Assembly: GCA_024233305.1 (NCBI GenBank)
Contig: JACKPV010000034.1
Span: forward strand, 62,001-126,000
Direction of reading: 5' to 3'
DNA: 64,000 nucleotides
Source: Verrucomicrobiales bacterium
Lineage (GTDB): Bacteria > Verrucomicrobiota > Verrucomicrobiia > Limisphaerales > J093
The first letter of the stretch is position 1; the number at the start of each line of letters is the position of its first letter. The position numbers and the translations under genes were made by a program. Positions 16,787 to 25,918 of the stretch are shown one piece after another. A model generated the notes under the pieces. It searched no databases and was not told where the DNA came from. It saw nothing but the letters and a program-made list of their open reading frames with translations.

Positions 16787-18067
16787 ATGAAAGCGAATCC
16801 GTCTTCCGTTCACGGGCGGCCCGCCGGGATCAACCGCCGTGACTTCCTCCACACCACCGCCCGTTCGGCCGCCGTTCTGGGCGCCGCGCCGTTCGTTGCC
16901 TCGAGCCGCGTGCTCGGCGCCAACGAACGGCTGGGCGTGGGCATGATCGGCGTCGGCGGCCGCGGCAGTTATCACCTGGCCACCGTCCTGGGCATGATCA
17001 ACCAGGGCGAACCCCTGCGGGTGGTCGGCATTTCCGATACCTACGGCCCCCGCCAACGCGCCGCCGCCGAACAGGCCAAGGCAAAGACCTATCCCACCTA
17101 CCACGATCTGCTCGCCGATCCGGCGGTGGACGTGGTGTGCATTGCGTCGCCCGACCGCTTGCACGTGCCGCAGGCTCTCGAGGCGATTCGCGCCGGCAAG
17201 GATGTCTATTGCGAAAAGCCGATGGGGCATTGGAGCCAGTTCGCCCTGAGCAAGCAGTTCTACCAGGAGACCAAACGGCTCGGACGGGTCGTGCAGGTCG
17301 GAAACCAGGGCAACTCGAACGTCGCCTGGCAGCAGGTCGCCGACCTGATCAAGACCGGCGCCATCGGCCGGCCGCAGCATGTGCAGGCGGGTTACTACCG
17401 TTACGGCGACTGGGGCGAGCGCATGCCCATCGCGGACCCGAATGCGAAGCCGGGCCCGGACCTTGATTGGGAGGGTTTCCTCGGAGACGCCCCGAAGGTG
17501 CCGTTCACCGTGGATCGTTTCTTCAGTTGGCGGAAGTATCTCGATTACGCCGGCGGCCCCTGCACCGACCTCTTTCCGCACGTCCTGACTCCGTTCATCA
17601 GTTTGCTCGGCTTGAAGTGCCCGTCGCTGGCGGTGGCTTCGGGGGGCATTTTCAAGTGGGACACCTATGATCGCGAGGTGCCCGACACGTTCAACATGTG
17701 CCTCGATTATCCCGAGAAGCTCTCGATCACCCTCGTCTGCACGCTGGCCAACGACTACCCGACCGACCCCGCGATTCGCGGCGATGAAGGCACCATCACC
17801 ATGCAGGGGCCGGCCTTCGAGGGCGGCTTCGAAAGCGTGACGTTGATCCCGCGCAAAGGGGATCGGCAGGTCATCCCGGGTTCGATCCCGAACACCACCC
17901 TGCTGCATTGGAAGAACTTCCTGCATTGCGTCCGCACTCGCGAGAAGCCGGTCAGCGACGTCGAGTTCGGCTACCACGTGCAGGTCGCCATGAACATGGC
18001 CATGCTCGCTTTTCTGAACCGCAAGGTTGCCACCTATGACACCGTGAAGGAGGAAATCGTCCTGTGA
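16787..18067 (+). CDS. Tat-exported Gfo/Idh/MocA family oxidoreductase
   Basis: A 426-aa NAD(P)-dependent sugar or polyol dehydrogenase from the ATG at 16787; a TTG three codons upstream is possible. The N-terminus is a twin-arginine signal, INRRDFLHTTARSAAVLGAA. It is followed by the Rossmann motif GVGMIGVGGRGSYH, the CIASPDRLHVPQ stretch and the catalytic EKPMGHWS block with the conserved Lys. The C-terminal domain is the usual open beta sheet. It overlaps the next gene by 4 bp (GTGA), so the two are translationally coupled. Tat-exported members of this family are abundant in Verrucomicrobiota and Planctomycetes and act on periplasmic sugar derivatives; the substrate here is unknown. Confidence 0.9.
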   Translation: MKANPSSVHGRPAGINRRDFLHTTARSAAVLGAAPFVASSRVLGANERLGVGMIGVGGRGSYHLATVLGMINQGEPLRVVGISDTYGPRQRAAAEQAKAKTYPTYHDLLADPAVDVVCIASPDRLHVPQALEAIRAGKDVYCEKPMGHWSQFALSKQFYQETKRLGRVVQVGNQGNSNVAWQQVADLIKTGAIGRPQHVQAGYYRYGDWGERMPIADPNAKPGPDLDWEGFLGDAPKVPFTVDRFFSWRKYLDYAGGPCTDLFPHVLTPFISLLGLKCPSLAVASGGIFKWDTYDREVPDTFNMCLDYPEKLSITLVCTLANDYPTDPAIRGDEGTITMQGPAFEGGFESVTLIPRKGDRQVIPGSIPNTTLLHWKNFLHCVRTREKPVSDVEFGYHVQVAMNMAMLAFLNRKVATYDTVKEEIVL

Positions 18068-19029
18068 AAAAAACTCCCGTTCTTATCCTCGTCGGCTTGG
18101 CCTGGCTTCCGACCGCCCTTGCCGCCGAACCGGCCCTGAGCACGGAAATCGTGCCGGATCAGGAGTGGATTGTCCGCTGGCAGGGGCAACCCGTCTGCGT
18201 CTACCACTTCGGCGCCGACCGGAAGAAGCCCTACGTCCGCGAACTCCGCCCGATCAAGGGGCGGAACATCCTCCGCGATTCGCCGGAAGACCATCTGCAC
18301 CATCACGCCCTCATGTATGGCATCCGGGTCAACGGCGTGAACTTCTGGGAGGAGGCCGGTCGGTACGGGCTGGAGAAACCGGTTGAAGTGCTCGGAGAAA
18401 GAGCCGGCGCCGATCGCCAGGGTCGGTCGCGCGCCTCCTTCCGGCAGCGCCTGATCTGGGTGGGCGCCGAACCGGGGGATAAACCGCTGTTGCACGAGGA
18501 GCGCGCCCTGACCGTTGCGGTGGACGAAGCAACGCAGGAAGTGGCGCTGGTCTGGCGCTCGCGTTTCGAACCCGCCGCCGGGGTCGACCGCGTGAAGCTC
18601 GAAGGCGCGAATTACCACGGTCTGGGGATGCGCTTCCTGCACGAACTCGATCCGCTGGCGGTCCATTGGGTGGGCGGGGAAAAGCCGGATTTGAATGACA
18701 ACCGGCAGGATGTGCGGGCCGCTCGGTGGGGGGCGGTGGTTTTCAACCGGCCCGAGCACCCGGCCACGGTGGTGCTGGCCGGCAGCCCGCAGAACCGCGG
18801 CGCGCCTGCCCACTTCTTCAGCATGCGCACCCCGTTCGCCTACCTCTCCGCCACGCAGAATCTGGACCAGGAACCGCTCGAGTACGCGGCGGGAGAAACC
18901 TGGACTTTGACGCACCTCGTCCTACTCTACCCCGAACCTAAAACCTCTGCTTACATCGATGAACGCGTCAGCTCATGGAACCGGACAGCGGGGCGCCGGG
19001 CCCGCTCAAACGCCTCCGGCGGCAACTGA
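18064..19029 (+). CDS. DUF6807 / PmoA-like secreted protein
   Basis: A 321-aa protein starting with GTG at 18064, inside the stop codon of the oxidoreductase gene. A signal peptide (KKTPVLILVGLAWLPTALAA) leads into a beta-sandwich protein with YVRELRPIKGRNILRDSPEDH followed by HHHALMYGIRVNGVNFWEE, the histidine-rich signature of the family often labelled methane oxygenase PmoA or DUF6807. The name is historical and no methane oxidation is implied. Pairing with a Gfo/Idh/MocA enzyme is a common context and suggests handling of an exported carbohydrate. The last 71 bp overlap the pseudopilin frame. Confidence 0.83.
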   Translation: MKKTPVLILVGLAWLPTALAAEPALSTEIVPDQEWIVRWQGQPVCVYHFGADRKKPYVRELRPIKGRNILRDSPEDHLHHHALMYGIRVNGVNFWEEAGRYGLEKPVEVLGERAGADRQGRSRASFRQRLIWVGAEPGDKPLLHEERALTVAVDEATQEVALVWRSRFEPAAGVDRVKLEGANYHGLGMRFLHELDPLAVHWVGGEKPDLNDNRQDVRAARWGAVVFNRPEHPATVVLAGSPQNRGAPAHFFSMRTPFAYLSATQNLDQEPLEYAAGETWTLTHLVLLYPEPKTSAYIDERVSSWNRTAGRRARSNASGGN

Positions 19030-19870
19030 ACCAACGGGCGAACGGGCCGGTTGTCCGTCGCCTCCCCCGGCCACTCGGAGCCGCAAACCGCCCGCCTCCC
19101 GACGGCGGTGGCCCCGGGGATTCACCCTCATCGAACTGCTGGTGGTCATCGCCATCATCGCGATTCTGGCGGGCATGTTGCTGCCCGCCCTGGGCAAGGC
19201 GAAGGAAAAGGCGAAGACCACCAGTTGCATGAACAACCTCCGCCAGCTGGGCATCGCGGCGACGCTCTACGCCGATGAACACGAGGGCCGTTACTGCCAC
19301 ACCTTCCAGGTGCGGGGCAACAACGTGATGCGGCGGGCCTGGTTCAACTTCCTCTACCCGTACCAGCAAACGACCAACACGCTCCTCTGCCCGGTGCGCA
19401 CCATCAAGTTCAAGGAAGTGTTGCAGAACTACCCCAGCGACACCGGGGACCAGGCGATCTCGAACTACGCCATGAACTTCCGCTTTGGCGGCTGCGACTG
19501 GCCCGGCATCTGGGACATCTCGAACTGGGGGCCGTTGCGCGACGCGGCGGTGCGGAGTCCTTCCCAGACCGTATACGTCACCGACGGCGGATCGCGGCCG
19601 CTGCGCACCGAGGATCCGCAGACCTGTGTCACGCCGCAGTCCCCCGAGAAGCCGGGTTGCTGGATCGTGCATGACCCGATGAACGACGCCCCGTGCACGG
19701 GGTGCGTCACCTCGTCCGGCGATCCGAACTGGGGCGGGCCGCACGCCCGGCACAACAACCAGAGCGTGAACCTTTTCGGGGACGGTCACGTGGAAGGCAT
19801 GCGGCCTTCGGAATGGTATTGGGGCGGCACGCCCTGGTTGAAACCGGACCTCGGCGGCGGCGGCGCTTGA
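18959..19870 (+). CDS. Type II secretion-like pseudopilin with prepilin leader
   Basis: A 303-aa protein with a long basic leader of about 52 residues, then the prepilin peptidase site and membrane helix RGFTLIELLVVIAIIAILAG. The mature part reads MLLPALGKAKEKAKTTSCMN and later ARHNNQSVNLFGDGHVEGM, the DGH block characteristic of the DUF1559/H-X9-DG-type pseudopilins that are greatly expanded in Verrucomicrobiota and Planctomycetes. It is exported by a prepilin peptidase encoded elsewhere. The ATG at 18959 is the only plausible start and overlaps the preceding gene by 71 bp. The unusually long leader may partly be mis-start. Confidence 0.87.
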   Translation: MNASAHGTGQRGAGPAQTPPAATEPTGERAGCPSPPPATRSRKPPASRRRWPRGFTLIELLVVIAIIAILAGMLLPALGKAKEKAKTTSCMNNLRQLGIAATLYADEHEGRYCHTFQVRGNNVMRRAWFNFLYPYQQTTNTLLCPVRTIKFKEVLQNYPSDTGDQAISNYAMNFRFGGCDWPGIWDISNWGPLRDAAVRSPSQTVYVTDGGSRPLRTEDPQTCVTPQSPEKPGCWIVHDPMNDAPCTGCVTSSGDPNWGGPHARHNNQSVNLFGDGHVEGMRPSEWYWGGTPWLKPDLGGGGA

Positions 19871-19919
19871 CCGCCGGCTTCGGGGAACGGCTCCCTGCCC
19901 GGGTTGCGGACAGGCACGA

Positions 19920-19951
19920 GAAAGGCGCCGGCTGTTGACCGGCGCCTTTTG
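19920..19951. terminator. Bidirectional intrinsic terminator
   Basis: Hairpin AAAGGCGCCGG / CTGTTGA / CCGGCGCCTTTT with 11-bp arms flanked by A-rich and T-rich runs. It lies between the convergent pseudopilin and 994-aa protein genes and would stop transcription from both sides. Confidence 0.85.
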
Positions 19952-19960
19952 CTTGCGAGG

Positions 19961-19997
19961 GGGGTAGGCCGGCCGGATTCAACCGGCCGGCCACCCC
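19961..19997. other. Second GC-rich hairpin in the convergent gap
   Basis: Inverted repeat GGGGTAGGCCGGCCGG, loop ATTCAA, CCGGCCGGCCACCCC, 10 bp after the terminator. The stem includes a GTAG-like head but no T-run. It could back up termination or be an isolated REP-like unit. Confidence 0.55.
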
Positions 19998-20025
19998 CGC
20001 GGTTTTGGCGGGCTGCCGCCTTCGC

Positions 20026-23010
20026 CTATCGCTTGAGCCGGCCGAACAGCTGCGGCTGGTCGGCGGCGAAGGTGTAGGGACTGCTCGCGCCGGGCACGTC
20101 CTGCCACGGGCCATTGACGGTGGGGGCCGCCTGCAACACCGCCCCACCCGTCCATTCAATCGTGACGCTCCCGTCCGCATTGCGCTGGATGCCCGAGAAT
20201 TCCGGCAGACCGCCCACGGGCGTGGTCGGATCATCCTGCGGGTTCGGATGCGAGATCACCGTGTAGAAGTTGAGTTCCCGCGGTGAGTTCGCCCCGTTGT
20301 CGGGCTGGTTCTGCAGGTTGATTTCGCCCTTGGCGGCGACCATGATCTGTTTCGTGGTCATCGCCAGGCTCATCTGCAGCGTGCGAATGCCACCGGTTTC
20401 GGCGGCGTTGACGAACGGCAGGAAGCTCGAGGTCAGCGGCGTAATGGTCTTGTTCGCGCCGTCCAACACGAGCACCCGGGCGGCCACCTGTTGCTGCTCG
20501 TAGCCCGGCGGCTGCGAAACCCAGCTCACGGTGAGGCGGTTCAACGCGTCCACTGCGACGGTGGCCCGGTCGAAGTCCCCCGCGAATCCGGCCTCGCTCA
20601 CCTCGGCCTGCGCCACGAACTCCCGCGTCCGGGCGTCCCAGGCGGCCACCTTCACCACGTTCGCGCCGCTCACCTTGCCCGCGAGATAGACATACGGGCT
20701 GTTGACGTGGCCAGCGATCCGCGTGCCGTCACCGCGCCCGGTATCGAACTGCGACCCCGAAGTGGACTGGGCCACCGAACCGAGCAGGTCGCCCGCGTTG
20801 TCGAAGAAATGCAGCGTGTCATGGACCCGGGCGCAGAAGCCGCCCTGGAACGCCGCGAGGTTCGACCAGATGTCCTGGCTCGCCACCACGAAGCTCTCCT
20901 TCACAATGCTGCCGTCCGGGGCGATGATCACCGCCGTGGTGATGTTCCCCGCCTCACGCACCTGCGAGCGGTCATCCACCGTGGCCACGAAGTTCCCGTT
21001 GTCCAGCACCACCAGATCGCCGCCGAAACGGCCGATCTGATTGCCCGGCGCCACGCCCGTCGTCAGCCGGCCATTGATCGCATCCATCGCCTTGAACAGC
21101 GGCGTCGGCGTGAGGCTCGCCACATCAACCGAGAAGGCCTGCACGGTCGCGTAACGTCCGTCGAAGAGACGGTCGAAGCCGAGGTTCCAGCGGTTGTCGC
21201 CCTGGAACTCCCCGTAGGCGTGGGGGGAGGCCTCGCCGCCCACCATGTAGTTCACCGCGCCCGGCCGCACGTCTCCGGCGATGCGTCCGGGATTGCCGTT
21301 CTGGCGGGACGCATTGATCTGCCCCGCGAAGGGCTGACCGTCGTCCGCGTAAAAACCCTCGACCATCTTCGGTGCGCCGCCGGCCACGGGCTGCAACATG
21401 ACGACGTAGCGCTGCGCGGCGCCGGCATTCTCGGCGAAGGTGTTCCCTTCGATGACGAAGAAGCTGTTCCCCACGACGCTGGCGTAGGGTTCCCAGTTCC
21501 CCAGCGAATCCTGTTCCGGATTGTTGACCGGGGTGTCGGGAACGATGCGGCTCAGGCCGACGGACTCGATGCTGCCCGGCTTGTGCGCCACCCCGAAGAG
21601 GCGACCGGCAACGGCCGTCGTGAACAAGGTCGGACCGTTCTGGCTTTCCCAAACCACCGCGAACGAATCCTGATGCACCGTCACCCGCGGGGAGGAGGTC
21701 TCGTAGTAGGCGAGTTCGGGGGTCTCGACCTCGCTGACGTAAAACGTGTCACCCACCGGCGTGCCGTCGGATTTGAACACGCGGCCCATGGTGAGCCGGT
21801 AGACCGCGAACCCATCGCTCAGATCCCGGCCATCCCAGACGGCAAACACGCGTCCCGTGGCATCGATGGCGGCATCCGCCGAGCCGACCTCGGCCATCGG
21901 CACGTCATCACTGGCCGCCCGCGAATAGCGCAGGGTGCCGTCGGCGTTGAGCACCGTGATCCAGGCCTGTCGGTTGCCCTGCTCGTCGTTCCCGGCGGAG
22001 GCGACCACATAAGCATCGACGCCGTTGCCGTGGAATCCGGCGCCGTCACCCCGGCCCCCGGCCGCCGCCGCGGTCTTGTTGGCGAGCGTGCCCACATCGA
22101 TGTTGCCCGTGACCGCCTCACCCGCGTTGTCGAACAAACGGACGATGGTCCGGCCGCCTTGCGCAAAGCGCACGCCGAACCCGTTGGCCGTCACGCCGAC
22201 GCCGTGCCAGATCTCGTTCGCCGTGGCCACTTCACTGACCAGGCTGGCGGCCTTCACCACTTCGCCCGCGGGGGTGACGATGCGGAAGATGGCGTGCTTG
22301 CCGGGCGCCGCGCCCCCGTACCTGTCGACGAGGTCGGCGTCCTGCCGGCTTTCGCCCACGATGACGATGTTGCCGGTGGACAGATAGTCCCAGTCCGCGA
22401 TGCGGATGTCCCCGCTGGGTGTGGCTTCGGCGACACTCACCCCGCTGACGATGCCGATGGGTTCACTGTTGTTCCCCATCAACTGCACCGCCGGCCAGTC
22501 GCCGCTGGAGCCGGCAGCCATTTCGATGTCAGTGACTTCCGGCACCTCCAACCGCAGATCAAAAGCGGTCGCGCCCATGCCGAAGCCATTGCCGAACAGG
22601 TTGGCCTTGATCTTCGGTCCCCAGGCCGGGTAGGCGGGCGTGGGCGTGCCGTTGCTGCGGAAGTAGGCGCGGTAACGCGAGGTGATCGCCCCCCCCTGGT
22701 TGGAGGTTATTTCCGCGTCCTCAGTCAAGGGCGTGCCACCGGCGCTGTAAAGCGTCCAGACCGCCTCGAAGTCGGACAAGCCGTCGCCGTCGTCCTCCCA
22801 GCCGATCACGACATCGCCGCCGGACGTGATCGCCACCCCGAGGCTCTCGGTGCTGCCGTTGTTGGGCGAGTCGGACAGGTCGTTCACGAAGAACGTGTCG
22901 GTGCGCGCCGCCAGCCCGTTGCCTTCAACGGTGCCGGTGACGCTTTGGGCGGACCCGCCGGGCGCCATGGACAGCGCCAGCAGGGCGACCCCAGTCAGAG
23001 GTGCTCTCAT
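20026..23010 (-). CDS. Large secreted protein of unknown function
   Basis: A 994-aa protein from the ATG at 23010 with a signal peptide (MRAPLTGVALLALSMAPGGS). The body is built of beta-rich repeats with recurring V-V-W / VFAVWDGRD-like strands (AVWTLYSAGGTPL, RVFAVWDGRDLSDGFAVY, SFAVVWESQNG), which suggests a propeller or similar repeat fold. The last about 45 residues, with VTIEWTGGAVLQAAPTVNGP then WQDVPGASSPYTF, are a C-terminal module I associate with exported verrucomicrobial proteins. No catalytic motif was recognised. It is separated from the pseudopilin gene by the terminator at 19920. It is likely a surface or extracellular protein. Confidence 0.8.
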   Translation of the reverse strand: MRAPLTGVALLALSMAPGGSAQSVTGTVEGNGLAARTDTFFVNDLSDSPNNGSTESLGVAITSGGDVVIGWEDDGDGLSDFEAVWTLYSAGGTPLTEDAEITSNQGGAITSRYRAYFRSNGTPTPAYPAWGPKIKANLFGNGFGMGATAFDLRLEVPEVTDIEMAAGSSGDWPAVQLMGNNSEPIGIVSGVSVAEATPSGDIRIADWDYLSTGNIVIVGESRQDADLVDRYGGAAPGKHAIFRIVTPAGEVVKAASLVSEVATANEIWHGVGVTANGFGVRFAQGGRTIVRLFDNAGEAVTGNIDVGTLANKTAAAAGGRGDGAGFHGNGVDAYVVASAGNDEQGNRQAWITVLNADGTLRYSRAASDDVPMAEVGSADAAIDATGRVFAVWDGRDLSDGFAVYRLTMGRVFKSDGTPVGDTFYVSEVETPELAYYETSSPRVTVHQDSFAVVWESQNGPTLFTTAVAGRLFGVAHKPGSIESVGLSRIVPDTPVNNPEQDSLGNWEPYASVVGNSFFVIEGNTFAENAGAAQRYVVMLQPVAGGAPKMVEGFYADDGQPFAGQINASRQNGNPGRIAGDVRPGAVNYMVGGEASPHAYGEFQGDNRWNLGFDRLFDGRYATVQAFSVDVASLTPTPLFKAMDAINGRLTTGVAPGNQIGRFGGDLVVLDNGNFVATVDDRSQVREAGNITTAVIIAPDGSIVKESFVVASQDIWSNLAAFQGGFCARVHDTLHFFDNAGDLLGSVAQSTSGSQFDTGRGDGTRIAGHVNSPYVYLAGKVSGANVVKVAAWDARTREFVAQAEVSEAGFAGDFDRATVAVDALNRLTVSWVSQPPGYEQQQVAARVLVLDGANKTITPLTSSFLPFVNAAETGGIRTLQMSLAMTTKQIMVAAKGEINLQNQPDNGANSPRELNFYTVISHPNPQDDPTTPVGGLPEFSGIQRNADGSVTIEWTGGAVLQAAPTVNGPWQDVPGASSPYTFAADQPQLFGRLKR

Positions 23011-23199
23011 TGGTTTCTCTTGCGGTTATGGAACATTGTTCGCGGATGCGAAAAGCCCCCGGCACATCCCACCCGCGACCACAATGGCACGCGACACCAT
23101 GGAAAGCTCCGGGAGACTACGCTGGAACAGATAGGCAAAAAGGGGCCGCGGTGCAAGCGGGTCTTGTGGCGATTTTCGGCCGGGTGCGGAGCCCGGTGT

Positions 23200-23300
23200 T
23201 TTCCGAGTTACGCGCGGCGGGCGAAATGACGCACGGAGTTCATTCCGCTGGCCCCGCCGGAGGTCGCGCTGGTGCGGAGCAAACTCCGCAGTCCGAACAA
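23200..23300 (+). repeat. Family B dispersed repeat, copy 4
   Basis: Full copy with TTTCCGAGTTACG, GGAGTTCATTCCGCTGGCC, GGTGCGGAGCAAACTCCGC and GTCCGAAC. The gap 23011-23433 contains this repeat and otherwise nothing I can support. Confidence 0.75.
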
Positions 23301-23433
23301 ACTCAGCGGCGCCCTTTGGCGGGCAGCCTCCCGACGATGCGCGGCCCCGGCGGCGACTTGCCAGCCCGGTGGGAGGCTGACTAAGCTCGGCGCCCGGCGG
23401 ACCATGCCGGGACGCCGCCTGATCAAGCCAGTT

Positions 23434-24558
23434 ATGACCGACATCCATCCGCCGCATGCGCTGAAGCCGCTGCCCTTCAACCCCGCCCTGGCCCGCTTGC
23501 CGGTGTATCAGCCCGGGCGGCCCATCGACGAGGTCGCCCGCGAGTTGAAGCTCGATCCGACCGCCATCGCCAAGCTCGCGTCGAACGAAAACCCCCTCGG
23601 CCCCTCGCCGAAGGCCCTGGCCGCGATCCAGCAGGCGGCGGCGCAGACGCATCTCTACCCCGACGGCAACGCCTACCATCTCAAGGAACGGCTGGCGGCG
23701 CGACTCGGCGTCGAGCCGCGCCATCTGATCCTGGGCAACGGATCGAACGAAATCATCGAGTTCATCGGGCACGCCCTGCTCGAACCGGAGGCGGAGGTGG
23801 TCGTCTCGCAGTACTGCTTCGCCATCTACCCGATTGTCACGCGGATGTTCGGCGGCCGGCCCGTGGTCGTGCCGGCCCGGGATTACGGCCATGACCTCGC
23901 CGCCATGGTCGCCGCCATCACCCCGCGCACCCGGGTGGTTTTCGTGGCCAACCCCAACAATCCAACCGGCACCCTGGCCGACCGCGCGGCGTTGCTGCAA
24001 TTGATCGACCAGGCGCCCGCCGACGTACTGGTGGTGATCGACGAAGCCTACATCGAATACCTGGACGACCCGCTCGATCTCCTGCCCATCGTGCGTTGCG
24101 GTGAACGGCCCAACCTGCTGCTCATGCGCACGTTCTCGAAGATCCATGGACTGGCCGGGCTGCGCGTGGGCTACGGCATCGGCCACCCGTCGGTCGTCGC
24201 CACGTTCGAGCGCATCCGCCAGCCCTTCAACGTGAACGCCCTCGCGCAAGCGGCCGCCCTGGCAGCCCTGGGCGACGACGACCACGTCGAGCGGAGCCGC
24301 GCGGTGAACCGGGAGGGAATCGAGTTCTGGTCCGGCGCCTTGCGGGAAATGGGCATCGAGTTCGTGCCTTCGGCCGCCAACTTCGTCCTTGTGCATGTCG
24401 GCGACGGCGCCAAGGTCTTCAACGACCTCCAGCGTCGCGGCATCATTGTCCGGCCGATGGGCGGTTACGAATTGCCCGAGTGGATCCGGATCTCGATCGG
24501 GACGGCGGCCGAGAACGCGCGCTGCCTTGAGGAACTGCGCCGTTGTTGCGGTCGCTGA
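23434..24558 (+). CDS. hisC: Histidinol-phosphate aminotransferase
   Basis: A 374-aa PLP enzyme of class I/II aminotransferases, cytosolic. In histidine synthesis HisC converts imidazole-acetol phosphate to histidinol phosphate. The family marks are present: ASNENPLGPSPKALAAI at the substrate-binding N-terminus, VFVANPNNPTG, VVIDEAYIEY with the PLP-stacking Asp and Tyr, and TFSKIHGLAGLRVGYG with the PLP lysine K236. The C-terminal Arg in EWIRISIG binds the carboxylate. The ATG at 23434 is preceded by no strong ribosome binding site. No other his genes are adjacent, so a role with related substrates (aromatic or other amino acids) cannot be excluded. Confidence 0.92.
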   Translation: MTDIHPPHALKPLPFNPALARLPVYQPGRPIDEVARELKLDPTAIAKLASNENPLGPSPKALAAIQQAAAQTHLYPDGNAYHLKERLAARLGVEPRHLILGNGSNEIIEFIGHALLEPEAEVVVSQYCFAIYPIVTRMFGGRPVVVPARDYGHDLAAMVAAITPRTRVVFVANPNNPTGTLADRAALLQLIDQAPADVLVVIDEAYIEYLDDPLDLLPIVRCGERPNLLLMRTFSKIHGLAGLRVGYGIGHPSVVATFERIRQPFNVNALAQAAALAALGDDDHVERSRAVNREGIEFWSGALREMGIEFVPSAANFVLVHVGDGAKVFNDLQRRGIIVRPMGGYELPEWIRISIGTAAENARCLEELRRCCGR

Positions 24559-24705
24559 GAACCCGGCCGCAAGAGATCCCCACACCTGACCGGCTTCCGC
24601 CCCGCCCCCTCACCCCATCCGATGGGGCGAGGGCGCACGGAGACGGGTGGGCGGAGCTGGGTGGTCGATCCCGGTGGTTTCACAGCAAGCAACCACCGGC
24701 GCAGG

Positions 24706-25677
24706 CTAGTGCTGGACTGAAACCTCGAGCACAACCTCCAACGGGTAATGGTCCGAATCGTTGAGGAGAGGGTGGGATGCCGGGCCGGGGACGGTGAGGG
24801 CGCTGTCCAGGACCACGCGGATGGACTTGACGCGGATCGTCATCGTCCCGTCGCCACTGTTGCCGAAGAAGACGAAATCGATGCGCTCCTCGTCATAGTC
24901 GCCCTGTTGGACCTTTACCTGGTTGAAGTACTGCCAAAGGGTATTGGTCCGTCCGTCAATGGTGTTGCCAACCTCCTGCCCTTCGGCGGAGTCCTGCAGG
25001 CCGGCCCCGGACAGCAGGTAGGGCTGGATCAGATCGCCGTATTTGGAGGTGTTGGCCGCGGCGTTGAAGTCGCCGGCAACAAGCACCGCCGCATCCGGAT
25101 GGTGCTTCGGACTGCGGAACTCCGTGACCTTGTCCGCCAGGCTTTGGAAGCAGCTTTGCACACTCTCGCTATATCGACCGTAATTCGTGGGCATATGGGT
25201 ACCGAAGAAGCCCAGAGAGTGCGTGTGGTTTTCGGCGCACGTGAATTCGCAACGGACTTTGAGGTATCCCTTGCCGGTGGGTAAATCCTGTTTATCCCAA
25301 CCCGGAGGGGGTGGCGAAATGCAGTTGGTGATGTAGTCGAAGTACTCCTCGTCGTGGAAACTGGCGCCGGGCCCGCCGAAAAGAGCGACGCCCGACCGGT
25401 TCAGGAGGGCTGCCTGATGGTAATCGTTGATGAAGTGCCCCGGATAGCCGCCATGATCCTTCAGGTCCTTCGCAAAATCTCCTGCGTAGCCCGCGTCCCA
25501 CACCTCCTGGAATGCGGCGAGACGGAGCGCCGTGCCGCCGGTGGAAGGGGCTTGGAAGTACTGAATGATGCTGTGCTTGCGCTCGGGATCTTGACAGGCC
25601 TGACCGGACAGCTTTCCGAAGAGGTCGCCGAAGAGGTGGGTGTTATAGGTCCAGAGGGTAATGTCCGTTGTACACAT
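24706..25677 (-). CDS. Endonuclease/exonuclease/phosphatase-fold hydrolase
   Basis: A 323-aa protein from the ATG at 25677 (MCTTDITLWTYN). The DNase I-like fold shows in the N-terminal TLWTYNTHLF strand, the metal-binding Glu of RLAAFQEVWD, GFFGTHMPT, VLVAGDFNAAANT, ERIDFVFFG and the C-terminal NDSDHYPLEVVLEV with the catalytic Asp-His pair. This superfamily includes nucleases, inositol phosphatases and neutral sphingomyelinases; the C-terminal SDHYP and the overall length fit the sphingomyelinase-like branch best, but this is not certain. No signal peptide is evident. Its composition is lower in GC than that of neighbouring genes. It is transcribed in the same direction as, and 241 bp after, the 126-aa gene at 25919. 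Confidence 0.82.
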   Translation of the reverse strand: MCTTDITLWTYNTHLFGDLFGKLSGQACQDPERKHSIIQYFQAPSTGGTALRLAAFQEVWDAGYAGDFAKDLKDHGGYPGHFINDYHQAALLNRSGVALFGGPGASFHDEEYFDYITNCISPPPPGWDKQDLPTGKGYLKVRCEFTCAENHTHSLGFFGTHMPTNYGRYSESVQSCFQSLADKVTEFRSPKHHPDAAVLVAGDFNAAANTSKYGDLIQPYLLSGAGLQDSAEGQEVGNTIDGRTNTLWQYFNQVKVQQGDYDEERIDFVFFGNSGDGTMTIRVKSIRVVLDSALTVPGPASHPLLNDSDHYPLEVVLEVSVQH

Positions 25678-25918
25678 GATGGTGTTGCCTTTGTTTTTGG
25701 GCGCGGATGATGCTCCGGCTGATGTCGGGCAGCATGGCGGCCGCGGCAGGGCCCGGGGTCGTCGACCGGCTACGGGATGGCTTGCGGGGAGCCCGTCGGG
25801 CACGAGGAGGGTATGAAAAGAACCCTATCGAAGGCTTCGCAACCGCCCCCCCGGGGCAGGGGCGACACGCCGGATCAGCGCGTCGCCCCCCCATGATGCC
25901 TGGACGAGCGCGTTGCGA

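Noticed and set aside
19968..19990. GGCCGGCCGG inverted repeat as a mobile-element end
   Set aside because: It is a single hairpin beside a terminator with no partner copy or target duplication.
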